64,000 nucleotides of DNA from Methanosphaera sp. BMS (GTDB lineage: Archaea > Methanobacteriota > Methanobacteria > Methanobacteriales > Methanobacteriaceae), in the NCBI RefSeq assembly GCF_003268005.1, contig NZ_CP014213.1, positions 1,178,001 through 1,242,000 on the forward strand, given 5' to 3'. A program made the translations under genes and the position numbers. Of the stretch, positions 1-8,524 are shown in pieces. The notes under the pieces were generated by a model that ran no database searches, was not told where the DNA came from, and worked only from the letters and a program-made list of their open reading frames with translations. Position 1 is the stretch's first letter. Each line of letters starts with the position of its first letter.

Positions 1-18
1 AGCTATGAAAAAATGAGT

Positions 19-534
19 TTATATGATGGCATGACTAATCAAATCCTCCTTGTTGGATAACAGCTGCACATAACCGTTTTCTGTCTTATATAGGAATGCA
101 TATTCCCCGTTTTCTTCCGAAAAAATCCCGTCTTTGTTGGCTATTGTCTTATGAATGCCCTCACTTTCTTCAAGAAGATCCACCTGACTAAGCAGGGAGT
201 CGGATGTCAGAGAGTACCCAACCATATATGTTATATGGTCATCTCCATTATTAAAGACGCAACGTGATCCCCTTATTCCCTCAAGTGATGGATCATCACT
301 GTAGAAATCCAATTGTGTGCTTTTCTTATCCTCCTTGAATCCGTCGGGAATGTTGAACGTCACGTTTTCCAATACAAGTTTGCCATCAGTCATGTTCATA
401 TGGCTTGAATCATTGGTAAATTTAAGCTTATCCGACATGACATTTGCAAGGTTTGTTCCATCCACGCTGTAAACTGCCGATAATGATAATGTCAGCATCA
501 GCAATACCAAAATTATTTCCAGTTTATTTTTCAT
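19..534 (-). CDS. Small secreted protein of unknown function
   Basis: The 171-residue product begins with a basic N-terminus followed by a hydrophobic core (residues about 5-23), a classical signal peptide, so it is probably exported. The rest is hydrophilic, with NDS, NMT and NVT N-glycosylation sequons and a 'NIPDGF' stretch like that in other short secreted proteins of methanogens. I recognise no catalytic motif. The start at 534 is chosen because GTGAT lies 7 nt upstream; a GTG at 546 in the same frame would be inside that Shine-Dalgarno. It is divergent from the GT2 gene. Confidence 0.7.
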   Translation of the reverse strand: MKNKLEIILVLLMLTLSLSAVYSVDGTNLANVMSDKLKFTNDSSHMNMTDGKLVLENVTFNIPDGFKEDKKSTQLDFYSDDPSLEGIRGSRCVFNNGDDHITYMVGYSLTSDSLLSQVDLLEESEGIHKTIANKDGIFSEENGEYAFLYKTENGYVQLLSNKEDLISHAII

Positions 535-798
535 TTTTTTTATCACTAAAAAAGATTGTCATATTACTATATTTAAATGACAGTAAATATATTATTGCAT
601 GAAATCAGTTTTTTATGACAAATCTATCTGGTATCCTATTGGTTGAATGGAATACCCAATGTATTAACCTATATCATTTCATTATTGTTCATCCCCGACA
701 ATAGTGACATTCATGATAATCATTATTATCTACTTTTTACATAAATAGTATTAAATGAAAATTGAATAAATTAAACAAATTCTAGTTGAGGTCAAAAG

Positions 799-1509
799 AT
801 GAACAAAGAAGATATTCCACCAATTACATCGGATATATACATTATTTTATCCAGTTATAACGAAGAAGATACATTGGAAGAAGTTGTTGATGGCCTAGTA
901 GAACGTGGATTTAAGGTTTTGATTATTGACGATGGTTCCAAGGACAATACTCCTGCAATAGCAAAAAACCTTGTTAGAAAATATAATCCTATGGTATTTT
1001 ACTACAGACATAGGATAAACGTTGGCCTTGGAGGTGCCATAAAAACGGGTATCAAGGCCGCCCTAAAAAGAGGTGCGGATATAATGATAACCTTTGACGC
1101 CGACGGCCAGCATAACCCTGATGACTTGTATAACATGTATCCTCCCCTACAGGAGGGCAAGGCAGATATTGTAATAGCCAGCAGGGACTTTAGTGACATG
1201 CCTACCGGCCGTAGATTCGGTAATACCGTGATGAACTACATTACATATATATTCCAGGGAAAGATGGTTACCGATTCACAGTCCGGCCTCAGAGCCTTTA
1301 CAAGTGAAACGGCAAGAAAGTTAGATTTGAAAAGTCCACAGTATGGTATTTCATCGGAGATTATTGGTGAGATTAAGAGGAAGAACTTACGATTTATGGA
1401 AGTGCCCATGACTACCATTTATGATGAACGTACAATCCAGAAGGGTACCAACACCACTGTCGGTATAAAGATTGTATTGGAGTTTATCAATGAAACACTT
1501 AAAAGGTAG
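799..1509 (+). CDS. Family 2 glycosyltransferase (dolichyl-phosphate sugar transferase type)
   Basis: GT-A fold family 2 glycosyltransferase of 236 residues, likely moving a sugar from a nucleotide donor to a polyprenyl phosphate or glycan at the inner membrane face. Visible motifs are the N-terminal SSYNEEDTL nucleotide-binding strand, IIDDGSKDNT, the DxD-containing FDADGQHNPDD at about residues 95-105, and the QSGLRAF acceptor-loop motif. There is no transmembrane anchor of its own; the DUF2304 membrane protein encoded directly downstream probably supplies it. GAGGTCA lies 8 nt before the ATG. The exact sugar cannot be told from sequence. Confidence 0.9.
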   Translation: MNKEDIPPITSDIYIILSSYNEEDTLEEVVDGLVERGFKVLIIDDGSKDNTPAIAKNLVRKYNPMVFYYRHRINVGLGGAIKTGIKAALKRGADIMITFDADGQHNPDDLYNMYPPLQEGKADIVIASRDFSDMPTGRRFGNTVMNYITYIFQGKMVTDSQSGLRAFTSETARKLDLKSPQYGISSEIIGEIKRKNLRFMEVPMTTIYDERTIQKGTNTTVGIKIVLEFINETLKR

Positions 1510-1860
1510 GTGTTGGATGTGTTTACTTATCAGATAATAATTATAATAATCAGTATTTTAGCAATATCCTTTTCGATTAAAAAGTATTATGAAAATAACT
1601 TTAGCCTGGCTACCTTTGTGGCATGGATTCTCATATGGATATTGGTCATTGTAATATCGCTATTTCCATCCATAACCACCCATATTGCATCACTGTTCGG
1701 ATTGGGTAGAGGATTGGATGCATTATATATTGCAGCCATCATCCTATCCTATTATGCCATGTTCAAGTTATACAACAAGATGGACAATCAACGTAAACGT
1801 ATTGATGAATTGGTTAGTGAAATAGCCATCTACAACAATGAACAAGAAGATGACGATTGA
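1510..1860 (+). CDS. DUF2304 membrane protein
   Basis: 116 residues with three hydrophobic helices (about 6-24, 31-52 and 62-85) and a charged C-terminal tail resembling a short coiled coil (DNQRKRIDELVSEIA). This is the DUF2304 pattern, a family regularly found next to family 2 glycosyltransferases and thought to be their membrane partner. It follows the GT2 stop with no gap, so the pair is co-transcribed and probably translationally coupled. The start is uncertain: GTG at 1510 is adjacent to the stop, while GTG at 1519 has a better-placed GGTAGGTG Shine-Dalgarno; the latter removes only three residues. Confidence 0.75.
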   Translation: MLDVFTYQIIIIIISILAISFSIKKYYENNFSLATFVAWILIWILVIVISLFPSITTHIASLFGLGRGLDALYIAAIILSYYAMFKLYNKMDNQRKRIDELVSEIAIYNNEQEDDD

Positions 1861-1881
1861 ACATAATTATAAATGAGCCTA

Positions 1882-1896
1882 ACCTCCCCCTTTTTT
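1882..1896 (+). terminator. Poly-T terminator after GT2/DUF2304
   Basis: ACCTCCCCC followed by TTTTTT, 22 bases after the DUF2304 stop. The same 'C-rich then oligo-T' signature follows many genes in this window and fits archaeal T-tract termination. Confidence 0.5.
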
Positions 1897-2089
1897 AACA
1901 TTTTTTGGCAATTATTTATTGAATTTATTAATTAATGTCCCACATTATGCATTTATACAAATTAATCATTTAATGATGGATTTTAAAATAAAATAATAAT
2001 CATATATATTAAATCCAACATAAGAATAATTAATAAAAAAAGATTAAACATATCAATTTTTTTGAAAAAATATTAAAGAAGTGAAGCAA

Positions 2090-2896
2090 ATGAGTTCTAA
2101 AAATTACTGGACAAAAATACGAGAAATAGCCATAGACTTAAACAAGATAGGTAAAGAAAACTTTGATGAAACAAGCCTGGATGAACTTGTCCCGATTCTT
2201 GATGAGATAGAAGTTATCGCACACAATGACAATATAGACTATGATTCAGCAAAACTAATCCTATCGGATGAGGGAATGATCAATTCACTGGAAACAATAA
2301 GGGACTTCTATATCTACATAGGTGCAAGACTGGAAAGGGAAAACGCATATGAAATCATTGAAGGCGGAGAAAATGCATGGGAAGTGCTTGACACATTCCA
2401 CTTCTATGAAAGATATGAAGGCCTTCTAAGCAATGAATCAAAACTTGTACCCTTTGATGAAAATACCAAACTTGTGTTTATTGGAAGCGGACCACTGCCT
2501 GTTACACTGATAATGTTTAACAAGATGTTCGGATGCAAATGTGTGGGCATAGAAGTTCAGCCGAGCGTGGCAAAACTATCACGCCACATCATCAGAAGAC
2601 TTGGACTGGATGACGACATTGAAATAGTTATCGGTGATGAAAGATACGTGGGCCATCTTGACTATGACGTTATCATGGTTGCTGCATTTGCAATACCAAA
2701 AAGCAAGGTATTCGGTAACCTGTGGGAGATTGTGGATACTGACACGCCAATATTATACAGGACATACTCCGGTATGAGACAGATGCTGTATGAACCTGTA
2801 AAGGACGTTGATCTACGTGGATTCCATCAGGAAGGATTGATGTTGCCTACAGGTAACGTTAACAACACGTCAGTACTTGTCAAGAAGATAGTGTAA
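2090..2896 (+). CDS. Nicotianamine synthase-like protein
   Basis: 268-residue member of the nicotianamine synthase family, which condenses aminocarboxypropyl groups of S-adenosylmethionine. The characterised Methanothermobacter enzyme adds glutamate to give thermonicotianamine, a metal chelator. Visible are the N-terminal helical part and a Rossmann domain with FIGSGPLPVT (SAM-binding loop, about residues 125-134), GIEVQPSVAKLSR and GDERYVG. The start is ATG 2090 because GAAGTGA sits 6 nt upstream; the longer GTG frame from 2081 begins inside that site. It is monocistronic, with an AT-rich promoter region before it. Substrate use here is inferred from family membership. Confidence 0.85.
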   Translation: MSSKNYWTKIREIAIDLNKIGKENFDETSLDELVPILDEIEVIAHNDNIDYDSAKLILSDEGMINSLETIRDFYIYIGARLERENAYEIIEGGENAWEVLDTFHFYERYEGLLSNESKLVPFDENTKLVFIGSGPLPVTLIMFNKMFGCKCVGIEVQPSVAKLSRHIIRRLGLDDDIEIVIGDERYVGHLDYDVIMVAAFAIPKSKVFGNLWEIVDTDTPILYRTYSGMRQMLYEPVKDVDLRGFHQEGLMLPTGNVNNTSVLVKKIV

Positions 2897-3074
2897 CTTC
2901 CAACCTTCTATTTTTTCAACTTCGCATTTAACAAAAGACATTAATAGATTTCCTGAATATAAATAATTGTTAAAAAATATATGTTAACATATACTTATAT
3001 TTAGGATTAATAATATAAATTAAATATAACTTATGATTATCGATATAACATAATAAATCTAAGGAGGATTAACC

Positions 3075-3440
3075 ATGTTTCCTGGTGGAAAGATAAACGC
3101 TAAACAATTAAAACAAATGGAAAAACAAATGAAAAAAATGGGTATGAACATGAAGGAACTTGACGATGTTGAACAAGTTGTCATTACCCTTAAAGATAAG
3201 GAAATAGTTATTAAAAATGCTGAAGTAAGCATCATGAAAGCTATGGGACAAGAGACATACCAAATATCCGGTGATGCCGAAGAAAGAATTAAAGGCAGCA
3301 ATGAAGATACAAGCATTGAAATATCAGATGATGATGTGGAACTTGTTGCAAGTCAAACAGGAGTAAGTGCTGAAAAAGCAAGAGAAGTACTGGAAGAAGT
3401 TGGTGGAGACCTAGCTGAAGCTATAATGAAACTTGAATAA
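3075..3440 (+). CDS. nac: Archaeal nascent polypeptide-associated complex protein
   Basis: Ribosome-associated chaperone that binds emerging polypeptides; archaeal NAC is a homodimer. The 121 residues show a basic, Met-rich start (KQLKQMEKQMKKMGMNMKEL), the NAC beta-barrel domain (about 25-75, including VVITLKDKEIVIKNAEVSIM) and a C-terminal UBA helix bundle (VELVASQTGVSAEKAREVL, about 90-121). That order and length are standard for the family. A strong AAGGAGGATTAACC precedes the ATG. It has its own promoter and a T-tract downstream. Confidence 0.96.
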   Translation: MFPGGKINAKQLKQMEKQMKKMGMNMKELDDVEQVVITLKDKEIVIKNAEVSIMKAMGQETYQISGDAEERIKGSNEDTSIEISDDDVELVASQTGVSAEKAREVLEEVGGDLAEAIMKLE

Positions 3441-3455
3441 ACATATTCATCATTT

Positions 3456-3470
3456 AACCTTCTTTTTTTT
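3456..3470 (+). terminator. T-tract terminator after nac
   Basis: AACCTTC followed by eight T, 15 bases after the nac stop. The same AACCTTCTTTTTTT string recurs after pfdA. Confidence 0.5.
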
Positions 3471-3659
3471 ATAAAAAAACTATTTTTGTTTTTGATAATT
3501 GTCTATTGCTAAAGTTAAACTTATATTTCATTGTGATATTTTTATCGTCAATATTATGATAAACATCAAAGATAAATATAAGGAAATTTATATAGATATA
3601 TTATATTAATAGAACAGACTAAAGATGAAAAAAAAAAATAATAATATAAAGGTGATCTT

Positions 3660-4700
3660 TTGAAAGTAATTGTTGATGGGTCAAACGTAGCATATTATGG
3701 ACAACAACCCAATGAAGAAACAGGAAAAATAACTCCAAGTCTTAAAACTCTAAAAGTGGCTATAAGCACTCTTGAAAAATTAGGACATGAACCAATAGTA
3801 TTAGCTGATGCACCATTACGACATGAAATTGATGATAAAGATAGCTTTAATGAAATGATTAAAAACGATGAGGTTTTCCCAGTACCTGCCGGAACCATCG
3901 CTGATCATTACATATTAAACTTAGCATATGAAAAAGATGCTAAAATATTATCAAATGATTTTTTCAGAGACTATCAGGATGAATTCCAAGATATTCCAAG
4001 CAGAAGACTACCATACAGAGTAAAAAACGGTAGATTCCAAATCGGTAAACCAGCACCACCTAAAAAAGTAAAAAATATACTTCAAAAAATCTGTTCTAAA
4101 TCATTAAACGAATTTGAAAGACGCGGATTTGATGTGTACAAATCCAAGAAAAACAGAAAATTCAGCGGATTAGCCGTTGCTCAGGAAGCAATCAGTAGAG
4201 TAAGCAATGAAGAAGACAATGCCATTGACTCCAAGTTAGAGAACGTATTCCTCAAGATACCTATTCTCAACAAGATGGTCGGATTTGTAGATGACGATAT
4301 GGAGGATTGCGACTTCCTAATATTCGTACTGGTAAATCCTAAAGACTATAAGGAAGCAGTACGTAACGCCGGGACCATTGCCGTAACGGTTAGAAACAAG
4401 TTGAACCTAGATCATTCTCCACTTGTAGCTGTGAGAAATGATTTGTTCACAAGACCGGGTACATTTGAATTGAACATAATCTACTCGGATGAAGTACTTG
4501 AAGAAAGTCCATATAACTTAAATATCATAATAAATGACTCAGACTACTCATTTATTAAACATAATTCAAGAAATATAGCAAGTACGCTAGCTTCAAGATT
4601 AGGAACATGGAAGTTTCCTATAGTATCAGTAAAACCAAGTATGTTAATGGAAAAACCAGGACAGTTTGAAATTTCTATTGAACGTGGAGGTAAGAGATAA
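3660..4700 (+). CDS. NYN (Zc3h12a-like) ribonuclease with duplicated C-terminal domain
   Basis: 346 residues. The N-terminal about 125 are a PIN-like NYN nuclease domain with acidic positions D6 (IVDGSNVAYYG), D82 (AGTIADHYI) and D100 (ILSNDFF), as in Zc3h12a-type endoribonucleases; RNA cleavage is inferred from these. Residues 130-200 are basic. Residues 217-274 and 285-340 look like two copies of one unnamed domain: both carry a hydrophobic strand, a DY, N..(T/N)IA.T...(K/R)L, then P.V.V and PG.FE. The start is TTG with GGTGAT 3 nt upstream. The stop abuts the ATG of the next gene, so the two proteins are probably made in concert. The target is unknown. Confidence 0.8.
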   Translation: MKVIVDGSNVAYYGQQPNEETGKITPSLKTLKVAISTLEKLGHEPIVLADAPLRHEIDDKDSFNEMIKNDEVFPVPAGTIADHYILNLAYEKDAKILSNDFFRDYQDEFQDIPSRRLPYRVKNGRFQIGKPAPPKKVKNILQKICSKSLNEFERRGFDVYKSKKNRKFSGLAVAQEAISRVSNEEDNAIDSKLENVFLKIPILNKMVGFVDDDMEDCDFLIFVLVNPKDYKEAVRNAGTIAVTVRNKLNLDHSPLVAVRNDLFTRPGTFELNIIYSDEVLEESPYNLNIIINDSDYSFIKHNSRNIASTLASRLGTWKFPIVSVKPSMLMEKPGQFEISIERGGKR

Positions 4701-5915
4701 ATGGCTTTTGACGGAATTACAAAAAGCCTTTTTAGCCGATTATTAAACAAAAAAGTTATCAGTATTGGTACTAAGTATTTTGCAACAAATGATTTGGAAA
4801 CAGAATATGTGGGCTTGATTAACCTGACAAAGACCATGCTCGTCGAGGTTGAGCCTGCTAAAATCAACAGCCAAAGCATATTTGAAAACCTGGAACGTGA
4901 AATTGACCAAAGAGACCTTCCGAAGAACAGGAAGTTTATCGAAATAAAGCCGGCAGATGATTCAATCAATGAATTTGCATTACTTAGTAATATCATAATG
5001 GGTAGTGACCGTTATCTATACATAGAACTTTTCATGCCTAATCGCATAATCGAGACATTCGCCAACATCATCATTGAAGCCAATGGAAAGATTATAGAAA
5101 GAAGCCATTCGGAGCTTGTAAGCCACATGCCATCTAAGAAAGAGGCAATCAGAATAGCTATCGAATTGATTAAACTGGGTATGAACAACAACTGTAACGT
5201 AAGGGCATCCGTTGGTATGACCGGAGCTGCATCCATTGAAAGGGCCATTGAAATGAACAATGAGATAGGCCAGGTATCGGGAGTAGCATTCACCAAGTTA
5301 GGTGGAGAATATGGAGTCATATTTGAAGAAAAGCCAACCGACAAGATGATACACCTTGCACCGGCAGAAATTGATAACTTCATGTACATCGATGCTAAGG
5401 ATTCAACGGGTTTTATTGCAAAGTACGGTAAGGACAAGCTCATTGAAATAATGAACGACATCAATGAGTACATTGCAACCGAAAGTAACGGTAAGATAGA
5501 AGGGTATCGTATCGGTGGAGACGACTTGATTATTAACTTCGCCAACAAGGAAATAGCACTCAAGACAGCACTTGATTGTGCATGGTACGCGTTAAACAAT
5601 AACCTTAACCTGCGTATAGGTATTGGAAAGTCAAGACGTGAAGCTGGTGAAAATGCACACCTGACCGACTCAATTAAAATACATGACGATACGCCCGTTA
5701 TCGTATTTGACATTGCTAACGGTAAATATGCATATTACATTCCTACACCATTTACCAGAAGTGCTTTGGAGTTTTTAGAAACCAAGAAGTTAACCATGAT
5801 AGGAGTATTCATATTTGTATTCCTGGCAACACTTATCGGATGGAATACCCAGAACACATGGCTGGGATTTGCCGCTATGATTATAGCAGTGTTGTTTGCA
5901 TCAATAACTAACTAA
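4701..5915 (+). CDS. Membrane protein with tandem palm (GGDEF/Cas10-like) domains, GGDD motif
   Basis: 404 residues. Residues 228-310 resemble a nucleotidyl-cyclase-type palm: YIDAKD (D231), a helix, then YRIGGDDLII with GGDD at 272-275 and LRIGIGKS at 304-311, the spacing of GGDEF and Cas10 palms. Residues 105-175 repeat the pattern without the metal motif: NGKI, SHSELV in place of GGDDLI, then NVRASVGM. This suggests an ancient duplication with one inactive half. The C-terminus has two hydrophobic helices (about 365-382 and 387-402). It is translationally coupled to the NYN ribonuclease upstream. Nucleotide chemistry is inference; the family name is unknown to me. Confidence 0.7.
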   Translation: MAFDGITKSLFSRLLNKKVISIGTKYFATNDLETEYVGLINLTKTMLVEVEPAKINSQSIFENLEREIDQRDLPKNRKFIEIKPADDSINEFALLSNIIMGSDRYLYIELFMPNRIIETFANIIIEANGKIIERSHSELVSHMPSKKEAIRIAIELIKLGMNNNCNVRASVGMTGAASIERAIEMNNEIGQVSGVAFTKLGGEYGVIFEEKPTDKMIHLAPAEIDNFMYIDAKDSTGFIAKYGKDKLIEIMNDINEYIATESNGKIEGYRIGGDDLIINFANKEIALKTALDCAWYALNNNLNLRIGIGKSRREAGENAHLTDSIKIHDDTPVIVFDIANGKYAYYIPTPFTRSALEFLETKKLTMIGVFIFVFLATLIGWNTQNTWLGFAAMIIAVLFASITN

Positions 5916-5920
5916 TATGG

Positions 5921-6238
5921 GTGATTATCATTAAAGCAGAACTTGAATCAAAATTATTTATATTATTACTGGTCGGTATAGTAGCAATAATGTTTGGTAG
6001 TGTTGCATCCATATTTATTCACATTGACAATATATTTGATAACACAAAAGATGGCGTTAGTGACATAGTATCCAATAATAACTCCAACTCCAACTATTAC
6101 AATTCATCAAGCTATAACTCAAATTACAGCTCAAAAAGTTACAACAGTTCATATAATGACTATGATGATGAAAATGCTACGTTATCCGATAGGATAAAAG
6201 AGTATTTGAATAAAATATTGAATAACAACGACAAATAA
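5921..6238 (+). CDS. Small membrane protein with Asn/Ser/Tyr-rich tail
   Basis: About 105 residues: one transmembrane helix (KLFILLLVGIVAIMFGSVAS), then a low-complexity Asn/Ser/Tyr segment and an amphipathic C-terminal helix (LSDRIKEYLNKILNN). I recognise no family. It starts 5 bases after the GGDD-palm gene, so it is the third gene of that run. The start is odd: GTG 5921 overlaps the GGTGAT Shine-Dalgarno, and the correctly spaced codon 4 nt after that site is ATT at 5930. Confidence 0.65.
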   Translation: MIIIKAELESKLFILLLVGIVAIMFGSVASIFIHIDNIFDNTKDGVSDIVSNNNSNSNYYNSSSYNSNYSSKSYNSSYNDYDDENATLSDRIKEYLNKILNNNDK

Positions 6239-6339
6239 TGGACAAAAATCCATTATATAAAACTTCTTTTTTTAAGTGACCATGATGGATTTTTTTAAAC
6301 AATAAAAAGACTATTTATTTTAAAGGAGGTACAATCTTC

Positions 6340-7536
6340 ATGAAAGAATTAGATATGGGAATATGTTCCATTGATAGCATTAAAGCCAATGGCTATAGAG
6401 AAGGAAAATATGGAGTGACTATACTCTACCATGAAAACTCCACTGCAGCGGCTGTATATACATCCAATCAGGTATATGCGGCACCAATCACAATTACAAA
6501 AAAACATATCGCCGACGGAAAAATATCCGCCATTCTTGTAAACAGCGGAAATGCAAACTGTTATACCAAAGAAGAAGGAATCAAGAATGGATTGGAACTG
6601 GCAGAACTTGTAGCGGATAAATTGAACATCCCATTGAACGAAATGGCAGTCTGTTCTACCGGAGTTATTGGAAGACAAATGCCACTGAATATACTTAAGC
6701 CCGTTGCAATAAAATCGGTTGAAAAGCTTGCAAACTCAAGGGATAATGCTACAAATGCTGCAGAGGCAATTATGACAACCGATACCGTGAGCAAGGAGTG
6801 TGCAGTTGAATCAACATTGGCCGACGGTACGCCATTCAGGGTAGCGGGCATATGTAAGGGTTCAGGTATGATAGCACCGAATATGGGTACAATGCTTGGA
6901 TTTGTTACAACCGATTTGACATTAGATAAGGATACCCTTCAGACGGCCCTTAACAAGGCAGTTAAAAAATCATTCAATATGGTCGTGGTAGATGGTGATG
7001 AAAGTACCAACGATACTGTTATCCTAATGGCCACAAATGACATTGAAGCAGAATATGATGAAAACTTCCAGGAAGCACTTGATTATGTATGTATGAGTCT
7101 GGCAAAGCAGATAGCCAAAGACGGTGAGGGAGCAGAAAAATTCATGGAAGTTACCTGCAGTGGTGCAAAAACACAGGACGATGCAATCCTTGTCTCAAAA
7201 AGTATCACGTCAAGCAGTCTTGTTAAGACTGCACTTAAGGGTGCAGATCCAAACTGGGGCAGAATCATCTCAGCCATGGGATACAGCGGTGTCGAATTTG
7301 ACCCTGACATCGTGTCAATATCAATATCTTCAAAGACCGATAAGGCCGTGATTGTTGATAAGGGTTATGTGACAACATATGATGATGAAAAAATATTAGA
7401 AAAGGCTGAAAACATTATGAAACAAAAGGACGTGTTTATAGATGTCAACTTACATGATGGAGACTGTAGTGCAACCAGTTATGGTTGTGACTTAACATGT
7501 GAATACGTCCACATAAACGCTGATTATACAACATAA
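6340..7536 (+). CDS. argJ: Bifunctional ornithine acetyltransferase / N-acetylglutamate synthase
   Basis: ArgJ (398 residues) moves acetyl from N-acetylornithine to glutamate and so recycles the acetyl group in arginine synthesis. The precursor self-cleaves in front of a conserved Thr, seen here in KGSGMIAPNMGTMLGF (about residues 175-190), where Gly replaces the usual Ala before TML. The C-terminal DPNWGRI and the ATSYGCDLT ending are also typical. Length is standard. AAAGGAGGT lies 11 nt before the ATG. First gene of argJ-argB-rnhC-argC, all same strand. Confidence 0.96.
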   Translation: MKELDMGICSIDSIKANGYREGKYGVTILYHENSTAAAVYTSNQVYAAPITITKKHIADGKISAILVNSGNANCYTKEEGIKNGLELAELVADKLNIPLNEMAVCSTGVIGRQMPLNILKPVAIKSVEKLANSRDNATNAAEAIMTTDTVSKECAVESTLADGTPFRVAGICKGSGMIAPNMGTMLGFVTTDLTLDKDTLQTALNKAVKKSFNMVVVDGDESTNDTVILMATNDIEAEYDENFQEALDYVCMSLAKQIAKDGEGAEKFMEVTCSGAKTQDDAILVSKSITSSSLVKTALKGADPNWGRIISAMGYSGVEFDPDIVSISISSKTDKAVIVDKGYVTTYDDEKILEKAENIMKQKDVFIDVNLHDGDCSATSYGCDLTCEYVHINADYTT

Positions 7537-7557
7537 CATTAATAGATGGTGAAACAA

Positions 7558-8472
7558 ATGAAAACAGGAGAAGTAAAGAATAAAGAGGATGAATTAAATA
7601 TTAGTAACGTTTTGATAGAGGCTTTGCCATATATCAAGAAGTTTCATGACAAGAAGATTATGATTAAGTATGGTGGACATGCAATGATTGATAAAGCTTC
7701 CATGAGTTCAACAGCCCGTGACACGGTACTTTTAAAGTATGTTGGTATGCAACCGGTTGTAGTTCATGGTGGTGGCCCGGAAATATCCCGTTCAATGGAT
7801 AAGATGGGTAAAGAAGCAAAGTTTATCGGAGGATTACGTGTAACCGATCAGGAAACAATGGATATAGTTAAGATGGTATTGGTTGGTAAGATCAATATCG
7901 ATATTGTGTCACAAATCTGTTTACATGGAGGTAAGGCTATAGGAATGTCCGGTAAGGATAACTTCCTTATTGAAGCATCCAAAAGGGATCCTGCCAAGAT
8001 TAAACATGAAAACGGTGAAATTCTTGAAGTTGACCTTGGTTATGTAGGTAAGATTAAAAAAATTAATTCAAAACTTATTGAAGATTTAACCGCAAACAAC
8101 TATGTACCTGTAATAGCACCTTTAGGAAGTGATGGCGAGGGAAATACATTAAATCTAAATGCCGATACTGTTGCAGGTTCCCTAGCATCCGCGATTGATG
8201 CCGAAAAGTTAATCGTTTTAACCGATGTTCCTGGTATCATGACAGACCCTGAAGATCCGGACAGTATCATCAGACGTATCCGCGTGGATGAACTTAGGGA
8301 ATTGATGGATTCCGGAATTATCAAGGGTGGAATGATTCCTAAGGTGGAAACATGTATCAATGCCGTTGAAAATGGAGTTAAAACTGCACATATATTAGAT
8401 GGCCGATTAAAACATTCAATTCTTCTTGAAATATTTACCAAAGATGGTATTGGAACAATGATCAGAGAATAA
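7558..8472 (+). CDS. argB: Acetylglutamate kinase
   Basis: Phosphorylates N-acetylglutamate, the second arginine step. Amino-acid-kinase fold with KYGGHAMID (about residues 37-45), [16 protein letters not shown], and LTDVPGIM near residue 220; the ending TKDGIGTMI is typical. The start at ATG 7558 (304 residues) is preferred because GGTGA lies 5 nt upstream, overlapping the in-frame ATG at 7546 that would otherwise give four extra residues. It is 21 bases after argJ. Confidence 0.96.
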   Translation: MKTGEVKNKEDELNISNVLIEALPYIKKFHDKKIMIKYGGHAMIDKASMSSTARDTVLLKYVGMQPVVVHGGGPEISRSMDKMGKEAKFIGGLRVTDQETMDIVKMVLVGKINIDIVSQICLHGGKAIGMSGKDNFLIEASKRDPAKIKHENGEILEVDLGYVGKIKKINSKLIEDLTANNYVPVIAPLGSDGEGNTLNLNADTVAGSLASAIDAEKLIVLTDVPGIMTDPEDPDSIIRRIRVDELRELMDSGIIKGGMIPKVETCINAVENGVKTAHILDGRLKHSILLEIFTKDGIGTMIRE

Positions 8473-8484
8473 GCACCCACTTTA

Positions 8485-8508
8485 CCTCCCCCTATACAAT
8501 TTTTTTTT
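8485..8508 (+). terminator. Possible T-tract terminator between argB and rnhC
   Basis: CCTCCCCC followed shortly by nine T, 13 bases after the argB stop. It would separate or attenuate argJB from the downstream genes. Confidence 0.4.
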
Positions 8509-8524
8509 AAAAGGTTTAATTAAT

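Noticed and set aside
1002-1418. Antisense frames within the glycosyltransferase gene
   Set aside because: Shadows of the coding strand without ribosome sites; similar minus- or plus-strand shadows occur in most genes here.
4701-5915. GGDD motif read as a CRISPR Cas10 gene
   Set aside because: The protein lacks HD and zinc-finger regions, is far too short, has transmembrane helices, and no CRISPR array or other cas gene is in the window.
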